Assembly: GCA_016709725.1 (NCBI GenBank)
Contig: JADJMG010000007.1
Coordinates: forward strand, 1-64,000
Direction of reading: 5' to 3'
DNA length: 64,000 nt
Origin: Bacteroidota bacterium
GTDB taxonomy: Bacteria > Bacteroidota > Bacteroidia > AKYH767-A > OLB10
A model generated the notes under the pieces. The model was not told where the DNA came from. It was given only the letters and a program-made list of their open reading frames with translations, and ran no database searches. This document shows, piece by piece, positions 30,400 through 40,993 of the stretch (its first letter is position 1; the number at the start of each line of letters is the position of its first letter). The translations under genes and the position numbers were made by a program.

Positions 30400-31182
30400 T
30401 TATTCGGTCATGGGATTAGCTACGTAGAAATATTTTTTAATGGCGTTCTTGATATTTTGCAGAATAAGTTCTTTGATCCACGGTCCGAGGTTATTATGCC
30501 AGCGTTGTGGATGCGTTGTAATCATTATTTTTGAAGGAAGCTTATTGTTGTCAATTGCTTTAATAATTTCATTACTTCTATTAAAATTAAATCCCTGTTG
30601 AAAAGGCGCTTTTACTTTGTCGCGTACACTCACTTTGTTCCCATTCCATTTTCTACCTGTATCGGTCAGGTATAATGTTTCATTGAAATTGATGTCAAAA
30701 TACGGTTCTGCAAGTATGTCGTAATTTTTATAAGTATAATCTCGCAAAATAAGTCGATTGTCCCAAATGGAAGCAGGACTCCCGTGCATGCATATGGTTT
30801 TTACTGGATAATATCCTCTGAAGTAATTTAGATTTTTTTCAAAAAGCTTTATTGCTTTTTTAAAATTTCCGTTGGTCAGTGAAAGGTCTTCATAATGGTA
30901 GCCGATTTCATGTCCAAGTGCAGCTATTTTTTTAATAATCTCCGGATGATTACTTTCTTCTACCACTCTAAAATAATAGGTGCTGCGAACACCCATGGCT
31001 TTTTCGATTTCAGCTTTTGCTAAACTTTGCAAAGGTAAGTCATCCACATCATGACGCATAATCACATATTTTGCAGGAATGGGTTTTAAAAATAAATCCT
31101 CATAGGCAATGATAGTATAGCCATTACGTTGAAAGGTTTCAAGTATTCGCTTGTATTTTATGAGTGTAAAATCACGCTGCAT
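30400..31182 (-). CDS. Polysaccharide deacetylase-like (NodB-fold) protein
   Basis: A 260-residue protein with features of the NodB carbohydrate esterase fold. YVIMRHDVDDLPLQSLAKAE supplies the Asp pair of motif 1. LGHEIGYHYEDLSL resembles motif 2 (H-x-x-x-x-H), although the spacing is H-x-x-x-x-x-H. TICMHGSPASIWDNR and MITTHPQRWHNN supply later histidines. It could remove N-acetyl groups from a sugar, but the altered motif 2 leaves the activity open. It overlaps the start of the DUF354 gene's end by 11 bases, pointing to translational coupling. Confidence 0.75.
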   Translation of the reverse strand: MQRDFTLIKYKRILETFQRNGYTIIAYEDLFLKPIPAKYVIMRHDVDDLPLQSLAKAEIEKAMGVRSTYYFRVVEESNHPEIIKKIAALGHEIGYHYEDLSLTNGNFKKAIKLFEKNLNYFRGYYPVKTICMHGSPASIWDNRLILRDYTYKNYDILAEPYFDINFNETLYLTDTGRKWNGNKVSVRDKVKAPFQQGFNFNRSNEIIKAIDNNKLPSKIMITTHPQRWHNNLGPWIKELILQNIKNAIKKYFYVANPMTE

Positions 31183-32284
31183 GGTCTCGGAATCGTTCTT
31201 GTGCTGATGGGTTTTTATTTAGTTCTAATGCGCTGGATGGATAATTTTCAAAGAACCAAACGAAGAATTTAGTTGGATCAATCGTCTCCTTTAATAAATG
31301 TACTTTCTTCTTATTCCAAGTATTTTTTAAATCGGCAATCTTTACAACTTCTTCAATTTTCTGAAGAAGTTTAATGGGTTGATCTGTCGGAATTCCAAAG
31401 GTAAGTCCATAGGGCTTTTCTAATTCTTCTAAATAACCAAGTTTTCCAACAAAGTCGTTGAAGCGAATACTAGGTGTGCCTAAAACAGCTGCTTCAGCAG
31501 TCATCGTTTGACTATCTCCTAAGTATAAATCTGCAAAATACAAAACATCTAAAATATCGGAAGCTTTCACTTTAACGCGATACGTTTCCAACGCAGGTGA
31601 AAGTTCTCTTTCAGATGAGATATGAATTTTCCCAAATGGTTTTAATAGTTCAATTATGGATTGTGCCAATTGATCAGTAATTCCTTTTTTGTTTTCGTCA
31701 TGCCATGCCGTTAGTTTGGCGAAACGAATGAAGAAATTTAATTTATCCTTTTCAAAGATTCCTTCTACTTTCTTGAAATCTGGAGTGAAATAGTTTGGTC
31801 TTAAGTAAGCAAGTTCATGATTCCCTTTGTACTTAATTGTTTTGGGGTGGTTGTTCCATTGTGCAGCACTACACGATTCAGGACAAAGTTGATGCGCTAA
31901 GAAAGGAACAAATACTTTACTGTATACTGGAAATATTTCTAGGTCGTCTTCAAAAACACCAATCGATTTGATGCCAAGTAATTTTGCAAAGGGTGCAAAT
32001 TCTGCAGAGGTAGAAATAAATAGATCGGGTTTAAAATTTCGAACAATCTTCCAATGTGAAAAAGTTCTTTTCATGAAGGATGTTAAAATCCCTAAGCGAG
32101 AATCTTTTCTTTCTTCTTCAGCAATGTTGATAAATTCAATATTGCTTTCCTCTAGTAATTTAGTTAAAACATCTTTCGTTTTACTTGTCACCAATACCTC
32201 ATGTCCATGCTCCTTCAAAATACGCATGGTATTTTTGAAGAGATGAAAATGGGCCGGGTGAGCCAAGTAAAACAAGTATTTCAT
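31172..32284 (-). CDS. DUF354 (UDP-GlcNAc 2-epimerase-like, GT-B fold) protein
   Basis: A 370-residue protein opening MKYLFYLAHPAHFHLFKNTM, the DUF354 signature. It has a GT-B-like layout: N-terminal Rossmann half with LVTSKTKDVLTKLLEE and FISTSAEFAPFAKLLGIKSI. The C-terminal half contains VKASDILDVLYFADLYLGDS and MTAEAAVLGTPSIRFNDFVG. DUF354 members are related to nucleotide-sugar epimerases and glycosyltransferases and recur in surface polysaccharide loci, but no activity is firmly assigned to this branch. It sits four bases after the toroid-fold gene. It could be a glycosyltransferase. Confidence 0.8.
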   Translation of the reverse strand: MKYLFYLAHPAHFHLFKNTMRILKEHGHEVLVTSKTKDVLTKLLEESNIEFINIAEEERKDSRLGILTSFMKRTFSHWKIVRNFKPDLFISTSAEFAPFAKLLGIKSIGVFEDDLEIFPVYSKVFVPFLAHQLCPESCSAAQWNNHPKTIKYKGNHELAYLRPNYFTPDFKKVEGIFEKDKLNFFIRFAKLTAWHDENKKGITDQLAQSIIELLKPFGKIHISSERELSPALETYRVKVKASDILDVLYFADLYLGDSQTMTAEAAVLGTPSIRFNDFVGKLGYLEELEKPYGLTFGIPTDQPIKLLQKIEEVVKIADLKNTWNKKKVHLLKETIDPTKFFVWFFENYPSSALELNKNPSAQERFRDHAA

Positions 32285-32288
32285 TCTT

Positions 32289-33440
32289 CTATTTAGTAAT
32301 ATTTAATGTTGTTAGACCTGCAAACATCCACGCATTCGACCATCTCATGAAATTGGAAGTATTGGTATAGTACGGATACTTTCGAAAGTAGAAATATCCT
32401 TTCTTGTGTTGCATATTATCAATGTTCCACAAAGCCACTTTCTTGGCTAAGTCACGATATCCAAATCGACTTAAACTAAGTAATGTTTGTCCAGCCGCTG
32501 TGCAATCTGCTGGCCATGGGTTTTTATCATAAAATTTGGCTTGACCACTCTCCAAAATAAATGTACTCGTGTAAAATTGGATTCCTTTACTTAAATTCAA
32601 ACTCCATGTGGAATCGTCAGTACAATTTTGATATTCATCTAAACAATCTAAAATATATCCAGTATGGTAATTATCAATCCATGCTCCAGTTTCACGCTGA
32701 GAGTAGATCCAAGCTCCGTCTTCACGCTGGAATTTCATGACATACGCCACTGCACCTTTTGCCATGGTATTCCATGCTTGATTTCCTGTAATCTCAAATC
32801 CTTGTGCCATTAATCGCGCTCCCTTCATACTGGCATTAAAAACTTTTTCTTGGTCGAAAGGCGAATATGAAAAGCAAAAACTCCCATCTGATTCTGTTGA
32901 ACGATGAATATGTTTTTCGGTAAAAGCACAACATTGTATAATTAATTCCTTGGCTTCAACAATTCCTAATTTCTTCCATGCAAGATAAAGTGCATGGCTA
33001 ATGATTCCGGTAGCTACCAGGGTAGGCTGATACGCTGGGATCGATGCATAACGTGCTTCCCACGGAAAATCATATCCCCAGCAAGCACCCGTATATCCTT
33101 GTGGTATTAATTTTTGAAGTTCTTGTATTAACTCAATAATTTTTTTCTGATTCGATTTGGCATTGGAAGGGGTTGTCATTTGAACATATCCTTGAATGGC
33201 GAGACCGATACTAACTGGATTAAGTCTTTTCTGAATTCCTAAGAGCGGACGAATGTTTATTGGAAAACGTTTTAAAAACTGCTGAGATAAAAAGCGAAGT
33301 TTATGATTGGATTTTAATAGTGGAAGACGAAATAGAGGAGAGGTAAGTCCGTCGTATGGATCGTATCCTTTATATTGTTCGCTTTCGATAAATGTCTTTA
33401 GTAGCGTTATCGACTTAATGATTTTCTCATCGGGAGTCAT
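32289..33440 (-). CDS. Alpha/alpha-toroid protein of the polysaccharide locus
   Basis: A 383-residue protein made of repeated helical hairpins with aromatic glycines typical of six-hairpin toroid enzymes: YTGACWGYDFPWEARYASIP, KFQREDGAWIYSQRETGAWI and DNYHTGYILDCLDEYQNC. The acidic residues and aromatic patches resemble heparinase-like or glycosidase toroids, yet it is shorter and no catalytic pair can be assigned. No signal peptide is seen, so it probably acts in the cytoplasm. It overlaps the oxidoreductase gene by four bases (ATGA-type coupling). Similar proteins accompany bi-domain oxidoreductases in other loci. The function is not established. Confidence 0.65.
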   Translation of the reverse strand: MTPDEKIIKSITLLKTFIESEQYKGYDPYDGLTSPLFRLPLLKSNHKLRFLSQQFLKRFPINIRPLLGIQKRLNPVSIGLAIQGYVQMTTPSNAKSNQKKIIELIQELQKLIPQGYTGACWGYDFPWEARYASIPAYQPTLVATGIISHALYLAWKKLGIVEAKELIIQCCAFTEKHIHRSTESDGSFCFSYSPFDQEKVFNASMKGARLMAQGFEITGNQAWNTMAKGAVAYVMKFQREDGAWIYSQRETGAWIDNYHTGYILDCLDEYQNCTDDSTWSLNLSKGIQFYTSTFILESGQAKFYDKNPWPADCTAAGQTLLSLSRFGYRDLAKKVALWNIDNMQHKKGYFYFRKYPYYTNTSNFMRWSNAWMFAGLTTLNITK

Positions 33441-35576
33441 AACGAGTTTAGTGAAATGTTTTTACCGTTTAGTGAAATGGATTCAACCACAGCAAAAGTT
33501 GCTAATGTCGAATTATAGAGCGATTCAAATGAAATAGGAGACGATTTTCCCGATTTAATGGACTGAACAAATGCATCCAATTCTAATTTATGTCCTTTGT
33601 CTTGATTTCCATTTGATTTTTTATTGCCCTTAGAATCAGATACGATTAATTCCTTGAAGTCATCAATTTTTGCAATCAATCCGCCGTTATATACTTCTAT
33701 ATATTCTTTGCTCACTTCTTTGTTGCCGTTGGAGAAATAAGCAATAGTAGCTATGCTACCATTTTCCATTTTTAATGTGATGCTCAAAGTATCTTCTAAT
33801 CCACTTGAATCGCTCATGGCCGTTGCCGAAACATCAGCAATTTTACTGTCTGCTAAAAATGCAGCATAGTCGATGAAATGACAAACTTCTCCTTTTATTC
33901 TACCTCCGCCCACTTTAGGGTCGTGTATCCAATGATCTTTAGCAACTACACCTGCATTGATTCGCATCAAAATGGCAATGGGAGCGGTTGCATTTAATTT
34001 TTGCTTTAACTGAACACTCATCGGAGCAAATCGCCGATTAAAGCCAACCATTAAACGGCAATCGCTAGAAGAATAAGCTTTTTTTATTTCTTCTAACTCT
34101 TCGCGATGAATGCAAAGTGGTTTCTCAGTAAATACATTTTTATTTTTATTTAAACCATCTAAAACATATTTTCCATGACTATCATGTCGGGTGGCAATAA
34201 ACAAAGTATTGATGGTGGTATCGTTTACGATTTCCGACGCATCTCCTGTACAATATTTAAATCCGAATTTATCTCCTACGTTTCTAGCTGAATTGGGTCG
34301 AGCGGTTGCAATTCCTTGTAAAGTAGTTTTTTCCTTTATTACCGGAAGAATAAAATTTTGTCCAAAAGAACCTGCACCAATCATGCCCACACTCACTTTT
34401 TCAATTGCTTTGTATTCGTCTTTTCGTAAAGGAATGGAATTTTTTAAAGTTTTTTCTAAATTATATTTTAAAAGGATGCCCGTAAACGATTCTGTTTTTT
34501 CGAGTATCAAATCATAGGCCTTCTTCGCGTCTTCAAAAGTGAATACATGACTAAGCAATGCATCGATGTTTAATTTGTTTTTTGTAAATGAGTTCTGCAA
34601 ATGTTTCCATGTTACGGTTCTCCGTCCATCTCACATAAGCATAAGGATAATCCATTCCTTGCTCTTCATACTCGTTGTCATAACGGCCAGGGCCATACGA
34701 ACATGACATTTTCAATTCAAGTTCTTTGATGTAATAATTCTTGCGAGTAAAGCCCGTTGGTACAGCACCCACTACAATAACTTTCCCTTTCTTTCTGCAC
34801 AGTGTTCCGGCTAAGTCGATAGGATCCAAAGAGGATGCAGATGCGGTGATGATAATTGCATCGGCACCATGACCAGCAGTTAAATGTAATACCGCCGACT
34901 CTAACTGAGTTTCATTTCTAACAAAGGAATTATTAAAACCAATTCTTTTTGCCAGTTCAACTTGAGAAGGATCAATATCAATTCCAATTGCATTCACTCC
35001 GGAAGCACGCAAAAGCTGTAACGTGATTTGTCCAATTAATCCTAATCCAATAACAACACAAGTTTCTCCCAAGCGTAAATCAGCTTGACGAATTCCCTGA
35101 AGAGCAATAGCACCTAAAGTGGTAAAGGCTGCATGTTGCAACGAAGCATCAGCATGTAAGCGAACGCATAAATTGACGGGTATGGCTACCACTTCTGCAT
35201 GAACTGCACTGCTTCCGCCGCAGGCTACTAAATCTCCTATCTTAAAATCTTTCACATCATTCGCAACAGCAATGATTTCTCCAGCACAACTATATCCTAA
35301 AGCACTCGGTGCGTCTAGTTTATTCATGACTAAACGATAGGTTTCTTTGAGTCCAATCGTTTTTGCTGTTTGAATTACTTTTTTCACTTCTTCTTTACGC
35401 GCACGTGCTTTTCCTATATAGCCTAAACGTGCATCTTTCACCGTTTTTCCTTCAGTACCCGCGCTAATCAGCGAAAAATGATTACGCACCAAAACTTGTC
35501 CCGAACTTAACGCCGGAAACGGAACCTCTAGCAATTGCATGTGTCCGTCTTTTAAGTTTTGTGTGAGTTGTTCCAT
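33437..35576 (-). pseudogene. Bi-domain oxidoreductase: MDR + Gfo/Idh/MocA (single frameshift)
   Basis: A fusion of a zinc-alcohol-dehydrogenase-like (MDR) domain, residues about 1-345, and a Gfo/Idh/MocA dehydrogenase. The MDR part has LISAGTEGKTVKDARLG, LGYSCAGEI and the NAD loop VIGLGLIGQ. The second has VGMIGAGSFGQNF, FTEKPLCIHREEL and MVGFNRRFAPMS. Such fusions occur in exopolysaccharide loci and probably oxidise a sugar intermediate. The break lies near 34575: ELIYKK should continue KLNIDALLSHVFTFEDAKKA. One extra A in an A run explains it. The merged length is about 713 codons, as expected. The downstream toroid gene overlaps by four bases. Confidence 0.88.
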
Positions 35577-35577
35577 C

Positions 35578-36683
35578 TTAATTTTTTATTGCTTTTTGGA
35601 AAATTTGAGTCAAATTTCCCACCATAGCAGCCTCTGTAAAATTAGTCAAATAGTGTTTACGAGAATTTTGCCCCATTCGTTGCCTTTTTTCTGGGAAATT
35701 GATGAGTTCCTGTATATGGCTTGCAATTGCTTGAGGATCACTTAAAGGAACAATGAACCCATTTTCTTCATGTTTCACGGATTCGACTATCGCACCTTGA
35801 TCTGTGCTGATTATCGGCAGTCCTGCAGCCATGGCTTCTACAATTACCCAGGGATGTCCCTCCGGAGCTCTGGGTGGGAAAACAAAGATGTCAGAATTGC
35901 TCATCATCTGAAGTTTTTGATCACTCTTCTCGGGTGAATGAATGGTGATAGGGAGATTATTTACTTTGATTTTATCCAAACAGTGTTTTTTGGTTTGGTC
36001 ATTTCTCCAGCCTCCTAATGCATTTACAGAAATTTTATTTTTAACTTCATCTGGCAGAAGTCGAATGGATTCAATTACATCTTCAATGCCCTTCGACGAT
36101 TGAAGATTTCCAAGGTAGAGTATTTGTGTGATAGAAGAATCTGACAAAGTTCGATTTGGAATGACATAGTCTCCTCCATTTGGTGCAACAAATATTTTAT
36201 CTTGAGAAAAAAATCCATCAAATAAGTAACGCAAATTATTGCCCAATACAATTACGCCAGCACATAATTTAAATATAAATTTTACATACGATTGCGTTAA
36301 AAATGAAGAACGATCCATCCAAATTTTGAATTCACTTCCTCTTAGATGCAATACAATTTTTTTGCAAAAGAGTCGGCTAAGAATAATGTAAAATGAATCT
36401 TTTATAAAACCTACTGTACTTTGACTGATAGGGATGAGTACCAAATCAGGTTTTGCATGGATACCTGACTTCACAATTTTAAAATAGATTTCAATATTTT
36501 TGTAGAGTTTTTTAAACTCCAGCTGCCCATACTTTTTAGATCTTCATTAATTTTTGTATCAATGTGAACCAAATTGAAATTGTTCTTGAGTCCGGATTGC
36601 AACAGAATTTTTGTTGCAATGGCTGGACCCATGTAGGGCGGTGGGAGCTTACCAAAAATACAAATGGTTGGTTTGTTGCTCAT
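35578..36683 (-). pseudogene. Glycosyltransferase, GT4 type (single frameshift)
   Basis: GT-B glycosyltransferase of about 368 residues. It begins MSNKPTICIFGKLPPPYMGP. The C-terminal GT1/GT4 domain has ILYLGNLQSSKGIEDVIESI, FVFPPRAPEGHPWVIVEAMA and IISTDQGAIVE, which hold the E-x7-E nucleotide-sugar pattern. The frame breaks near 36480: ILKSILK should continue IVKSGIHAKPDLVLIPISQS, and one missing A in an A run repairs it. The start ATG overlaps the stop of the polymerase gene (TGATG). The sugar and linkage are unknown. It lies one base after the bi-domain oxidoreductase start, in the same operon. Confidence 0.87.
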
Positions 36684-37951
36684 CACACTTGTTGATTTTT
36701 TGGTAGTAAAACAAAAGCAATGATTGGATAAACGATATATAAAAGTGGAGCATAAAGTGTAGGTACTGTGGTAATCGACCAAAGTATCATCATCGCTGAG
36801 GTAGCTGCGATCAAATATTTTTCGGGCATGGCTAAGCGCACCCATCTAGATAAAACGGAGAACAGAAACATAACATAAAAAAATAAACCTATAAATCCAG
36901 TCATGAATAGTTGTCGAACGTAATCACTATGCATTCCCCCTCCAATCATAACAACTGTTTCTTTAAAGTTTGCAGTGGTAATACCGATGAAGTGATTAAT
37001 GGGGGGCATTTGCTCCCAGGTTTCAAAATATTTTTCCCATCGAGTCATTCGACCATTGAAGGCTTGATCTGAATCGGATTCTCCTTCAACCACCAAAATT
37101 TCTTTTCCAATGAGTGGTTCAATATGATCCACATATAAATCTTGCGCAAAGAAGGCTCCTATAATAAATATAAAAGCAAACACAAATATCAGGCCTCGAG
37201 TGTTTCTAAGATTGTGAATGAGAAGGATGATAATTAATGCAAAGAAAACTCCCCATGAAGAAACGTGGTTTATTTGAGTTAATCCATAAGCGACAAAAAA
37301 TATAGTTAATATAATATGCCAAGTTTTAACTTGAATGTAGTTTCCAACGGTGTAAAGTTTTTGTACGAAATAATACGACATGATGAGTAAGAATAATATG
37401 AAAAAGATAGCATAGTTCATGACATCAGCATAAGCACCACGAATCCGTGATCCGCCACCGCGCCCTTGTGAAATGTACTCGATGGCAATCGGATTTACAA
37501 AAGATTCATATAGAAATACGGTAAACGGAAAGATGCAGGAAACAAGGAATGCAGTTAGTATTCCATGGAGATCGGCTTTAGATTGTACAATTCTTCGAGC
37601 ATAAAAAAATAATAAAACAGGAGTAGTATACTTTATTAAATCACCAAATGCAACAACGCTCAAATTAATAAACCAGAAGGTGGCAGCATTGAATACAACA
37701 AGGAAAGCCCAAATTCTGAATGGGACTGCTTCTAATGCTTGTGGCGCCTTCGGAAATCCAACCGCAATTGTACTTAGTAAAATTAAAATAGGGGTTAAAA
37801 TTCCCACAATGTAAAGTGGTGATGCTAAAGCTGAAGTTTCTTTTAACTCATAAAAATTATCGATCAACGGACGCAACAGAATAAGTAAGATAAACCACTT
37901 CTTGAAAAGCGGAGAACCTTTATACCATGCCCACCATTGTTTAAAACTCAT
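36683..37951 (-). CDS. O-antigen ligase/polymerase-like membrane protein (Wzy candidate)
   Basis: Polytopic membrane protein of 422 residues with roughly ten to twelve hydrophobic segments, for example KKWFILLILLRPLIDNFYEL, AYADVMNYAIFFILFLLIM and LIFVFAFIFIIGAFFAQDLY. A periplasmic loop near residues 270-330 contains NGRMTRWEKYFETWEQMPPI followed by a Gly-rich HSDYVRQLF stretch. This resembles the Wzy_C loop, where repeat-unit polymerisation takes place. It is the only polymerase-like protein in a locus that also has a flippase and a Wza/Wzc pair. That supports the Wzy role. A WaaL-type ligase is the alternative. Confidence 0.82.
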   Translation of the reverse strand: MSFKQWWAWYKGSPLFKKWFILLILLRPLIDNFYELKETSALASPLYIVGILTPILILLSTIAVGFPKAPQALEAVPFRIWAFLVVFNAATFWFINLSVVAFGDLIKYTTPVLLFFYARRIVQSKADLHGILTAFLVSCIFPFTVFLYESFVNPIAIEYISQGRGGGSRIRGAYADVMNYAIFFILFLLIMSYYFVQKLYTVGNYIQVKTWHIILTIFFVAYGLTQINHVSSWGVFFALIIILLIHNLRNTRGLIFVFAFIFIIGAFFAQDLYVDHIEPLIGKEILVVEGESDSDQAFNGRMTRWEKYFETWEQMPPINHFIGITTANFKETVVMIGGGMHSDYVRQLFMTGFIGLFFYVMFLFSVLSRWVRLAMPEKYLIAATSAMMILWSITTVPTLYAPLLYIVYPIIAFVLLPKNQQV

Positions 37952-37955
37952 CTTT

Positions 37956-39083
37956 CTATTTTTTTAGTGCTAGAATAAATCCTTTTGCGGATATCGATAA
38001 ACTAGCATTTTCATTGATGTAGTTAGCTGCCTTTTTACCGATTTCATCTACTTCTTTAGGGTGATCAATCATCCATTTCATTTTATTAACTACCTCCTTT
38101 TGATCTGCATAATCGACAATAAATCCTGTTTCACCTTCCTTTATTAGGTCAAAAGTAGCACCTGCATGATTAGTAGCCAAACAACACAAACCTGCTGCCA
38201 TGGCCTCATTTAAAACTAAGCCCCAGATGTCGAAATCACTTTGGTAGAGTAAAGCATTTGTATTTGCAAAAAAGGTAGGTAGTTCTTCTTTTTGTTTGTA
38301 GCCAACAAATGCAATATGGTCCTTTAATCCTAATTGAATGGAGAGCGTCTCCAATTGACTTTTACTTTCTCCATCGCCAATGATCTGTATCTGGAAATCA
38401 CTCCTTTCCTTGAGAAGGATTGAAGCGGCTTCAATGACTAGACTTACGTTTTTACGAGGCACTAGGTAGCCAAGATAAGTAAAGGTAAATTTGTTTTTCT
38501 TTGGAAGGGCATTTCTTTTCTTTGCTGACTCTTGAGCAAAGAAACTGGTGTCGACTGTGTTAATTCCAATGTAGATGTTGTTTTCGGGAGCGCCCATTTT
38601 AACAAGATATTGGGCCGCCAAACTGCCGTATGCAATAAATGATTTTGCTCGCTTAATGAGTTGACGACGAAGTTGAATTCGAAGCCATGAAATATTCCGA
38701 GTTTCAGTTTCAATGCTTCCACTCCATATAGAGTAGGTGCTATGGTTTAGTTTGCACCAACTAGCTGTCATGATGCTAGCCGCCGAAAATCCAGCTACAA
38801 TGATATTTTTAGGTTGTAACTTATTGAGTGCGTTCCACAGCCCTTTATAAAAGAAGTAAGTTTTCTCAACATTTTTTTTTGACGTAAGGGTGCCGCCACT
38901 TAATATGGTAAATGGAAATTGAATTTGTGCAAAGTCAATTTCAAATTTTCTTCGTTGATAACCTGATTCCGAAAAAATCACATGCAATTCCATCTTTTCT
39001 TGAAGCATCTGCTTATTCAATTCGTTGAATAAGGGAATGCGATAAGGAGTGGGTATGTTCGTAATGAGAACTACTTTTTGCAT
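37956..39083 (-). CDS. Glycosyltransferase, GT4 type
   Basis: GT-B enzyme of about 375 residues. The start MQKVVLITNIPTPYRIPLFN (ATG at 39083) matches the family; an upstream in-frame codon extends into asnB. Family segments in the C-terminal half are FTYLGYLVPRKNVSLVIEAA, IQIIGDGESKSQLETL and FANTNALLYQSDFDIWGLVL followed by NEAMAAGLCCLATNHAG. The E-x7-E motif is replaced in part by DIWGLVLNE, the usual variant. It is followed four bases later by the polymerase gene. The acceptor is unknown. Confidence 0.88.
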   Translation of the reverse strand: MQKVVLITNIPTPYRIPLFNELNKQMLQEKMELHVIFSESGYQRRKFEIDFAQIQFPFTILSGGTLTSKKNVEKTYFFYKGLWNALNKLQPKNIIVAGFSAASIMTASWCKLNHSTYSIWSGSIETETRNISWLRIQLRRQLIKRAKSFIAYGSLAAQYLVKMGAPENNIYIGINTVDTSFFAQESAKKRNALPKKNKFTFTYLGYLVPRKNVSLVIEAASILLKERSDFQIQIIGDGESKSQLETLSIQLGLKDHIAFVGYKQKEELPTFFANTNALLYQSDFDIWGLVLNEAMAAGLCCLATNHAGATFDLIKEGETGFIVDYADQKEVVNKMKWMIDHPKEVDEIGKKAANYINENASLSISAKGFILALKK

Positions 39084-40990
39084 TAGGCCGACATCCATTT
39101 TTTAAACCAGGCCATTAAAAAATAAATGGTCCAAAGTTGATTTGTGTATGCTTTATTTCCTTTGCGGATGGCTTGAATTTGTGCGTTCAGTCCAGCTTCC
39201 GAGAATAGCTCAATATTTCGAGTGAATGACTTTAGATTTTGTTCTGTATAATCTAACATGATTTCTCCAGCCCACTCTTGTAAGGGCACACAGAATCCCA
39301 TTTTCTTGCGATAAAGAATATCGGGAGGGAGAATTCGTTCCAAACTTTTCTTTAAGATATATTTTGGTTCTTTGTTTTTAGTTTTATAGTTTGAGTGGAT
39401 GGAGAATGCAGTATTAATCATATTGTAATCCAAGAATGGATTTCTTATTTCAATACTGTTCGCCATCCCTAATTTATCCATTCGATATAGGTATTTCGAT
39501 GGTATTTGAAACTTCAATCCTAAGTAACACATCCAATCTGTATCCGTTAGCCAAGGGTGTTTGGATTTGAGTTTAAGAAAGTCTTGCTTATACTTTTGAA
39601 TGATGGAATATGAATTTATATCTCCAATATTTGCTAAGTACGGTGCAGTTAAAAAACTTCGTTTGGTACTTTCTTTAAATGCTTTTGCGCCACCCCAGAA
39701 TAATTCTTGTCCTTGTGCGGCGCGAGAAAAAATTTCACGAATGGCAGAAGCTTCGTCGTTGGTTTCATTAACAAAGTTTGCCAAACCCTTTTTTATTGGG
39801 ACAGGAAATTTATTGTAAATATGATACCAAGGATAAAGTTTTTGATATTTCATCCATGCCCTATATCCTGAAAACAATTCATCCGCTCCATCGCCTGTCT
39901 GAACCACAATGCTGCCCTTTTCTCGAGCGAGTTTGGATATAAAGTAAATGGGAATGCATGTGGCGTCCGCCATGGGTTCGTCAAAACTGTCGATGATGAG
40001 CGGTAAACTATTCGCAATATCTTCAGGCTTTATGTTTTTTTCAAAATGTTCGGTATTGAACATTTTTGAAATTTTATCTGCATATATTCTTTCATCATAA
40101 TTCGATTGTCCATCGAAGCCTACAGCAAATGTTTTAATGGTTGCCGAGCTTTGTGCTCTCATTAAAGCTACCACCGCGCTGGAATCAACACCGCCGCTTA
40201 AAAATGCACCTACGGGTACATCGGCCACCATTCGAAAGTTGACTGCATTTTCTAACTGATGAAAAAGGATATCGCTAATATCATTTTCTGTTTTTGCTTC
40301 GAAATTTTGTGGTTCAATATTCCAATAGGATTCAATCTTAATATGACCTTTGTGTAAGGTTATGCACTCTCCAGCATCCAACTTATGAATGCCTTCAAAC
40401 ATGGTGAGTGGTGCAGGAAGTTGGTTGTAGGTGAGAAAATGATACAATGCTTCTTGATCGGGAACCGCTTTTATCCAAGGAAGTGTGAGTAGCGCTTTTA
40501 TCTCGGATGAAAAGGCAAACTTGCCATCGTGTAACGTATAATACAAAGGCTTCTTACCAGCACGATCTCGGGCCAGAAAGAGCGTGTCATTATGTTGATT
40601 CCAAAAAGCGAATGCAAACATTCCATTCAATTGCTTTAAGGAAGCGTGCCCATGTTTTTTGTAAAGTTCTAAAATTACTTCGGTATCACTTCCTGTTTTG
40701 AATTGAATCTCACGACCGAGTTCGTTTTTTAGCTCTTTGTAATTGTAAATTTCTCCGTTGAAAACGATTGCATTTCCCCTGTCGTCAATCATGGGTTGAT
40801 GTCCTGAAACGGAGAGATCAATAATACTCAATCTGCGATGACCTAAGAAAAGTCGATCATCCATCGACGACCAAATACCTTCATCGTCGGGACCACGATG
40901 TGCTATGGAAGTATTCATCGCACGAACCAGCTCCTTGCTACTTGCAAGTGCGTTGCCGCTCATATAGAATATTCCGTTAATGCCGCACAT
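39083..40990 (-). CDS. asnB: Asparagine synthase (glutamine-hydrolysing)
   Basis: A 635-residue amidotransferase. The N-terminal Ntn glutaminase begins MCGINGIFYM with catalytic Cys2, and GHRRLSIIDLSVSGHQPM and VFNGEIYNYKELKNEL follow. The synthetase domain has the PP-loop LSGGVDSSAVVALMRA near residue 265 and VQTGDGADELFSGYRAWMKY. In polysaccharide loci such enzymes often amidate a uronic acid or another sugar acid instead of making free asparagine; which applies here cannot be decided. It lies between two glycosyltransferase genes, three bases after the upstream one, and its stop region overlaps the next start. Confidence 0.92.
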   Translation of the reverse strand: MCGINGIFYMSGNALASSKELVRAMNTSIAHRGPDDEGIWSSMDDRLFLGHRRLSIIDLSVSGHQPMIDDRGNAIVFNGEIYNYKELKNELGREIQFKTGSDTEVILELYKKHGHASLKQLNGMFAFAFWNQHNDTLFLARDRAGKKPLYYTLHDGKFAFSSEIKALLTLPWIKAVPDQEALYHFLTYNQLPAPLTMFEGIHKLDAGECITLHKGHIKIESYWNIEPQNFEAKTENDISDILFHQLENAVNFRMVADVPVGAFLSGGVDSSAVVALMRAQSSATIKTFAVGFDGQSNYDERIYADKISKMFNTEHFEKNIKPEDIANSLPLIIDSFDEPMADATCIPIYFISKLAREKGSIVVQTGDGADELFSGYRAWMKYQKLYPWYHIYNKFPVPIKKGLANFVNETNDEASAIREIFSRAAQGQELFWGGAKAFKESTKRSFLTAPYLANIGDINSYSIIQKYKQDFLKLKSKHPWLTDTDWMCYLGLKFQIPSKYLYRMDKLGMANSIEIRNPFLDYNMINTAFSIHSNYKTKNKEPKYILKKSLERILPPDILYRKKMGFCVPLQEWAGEIMLDYTEQNLKSFTRNIELFSEAGLNAQIQAIRKGNKAYTNQLWTIYFLMAWFKKWMSA

Positions 40991-40993
40991 AGC

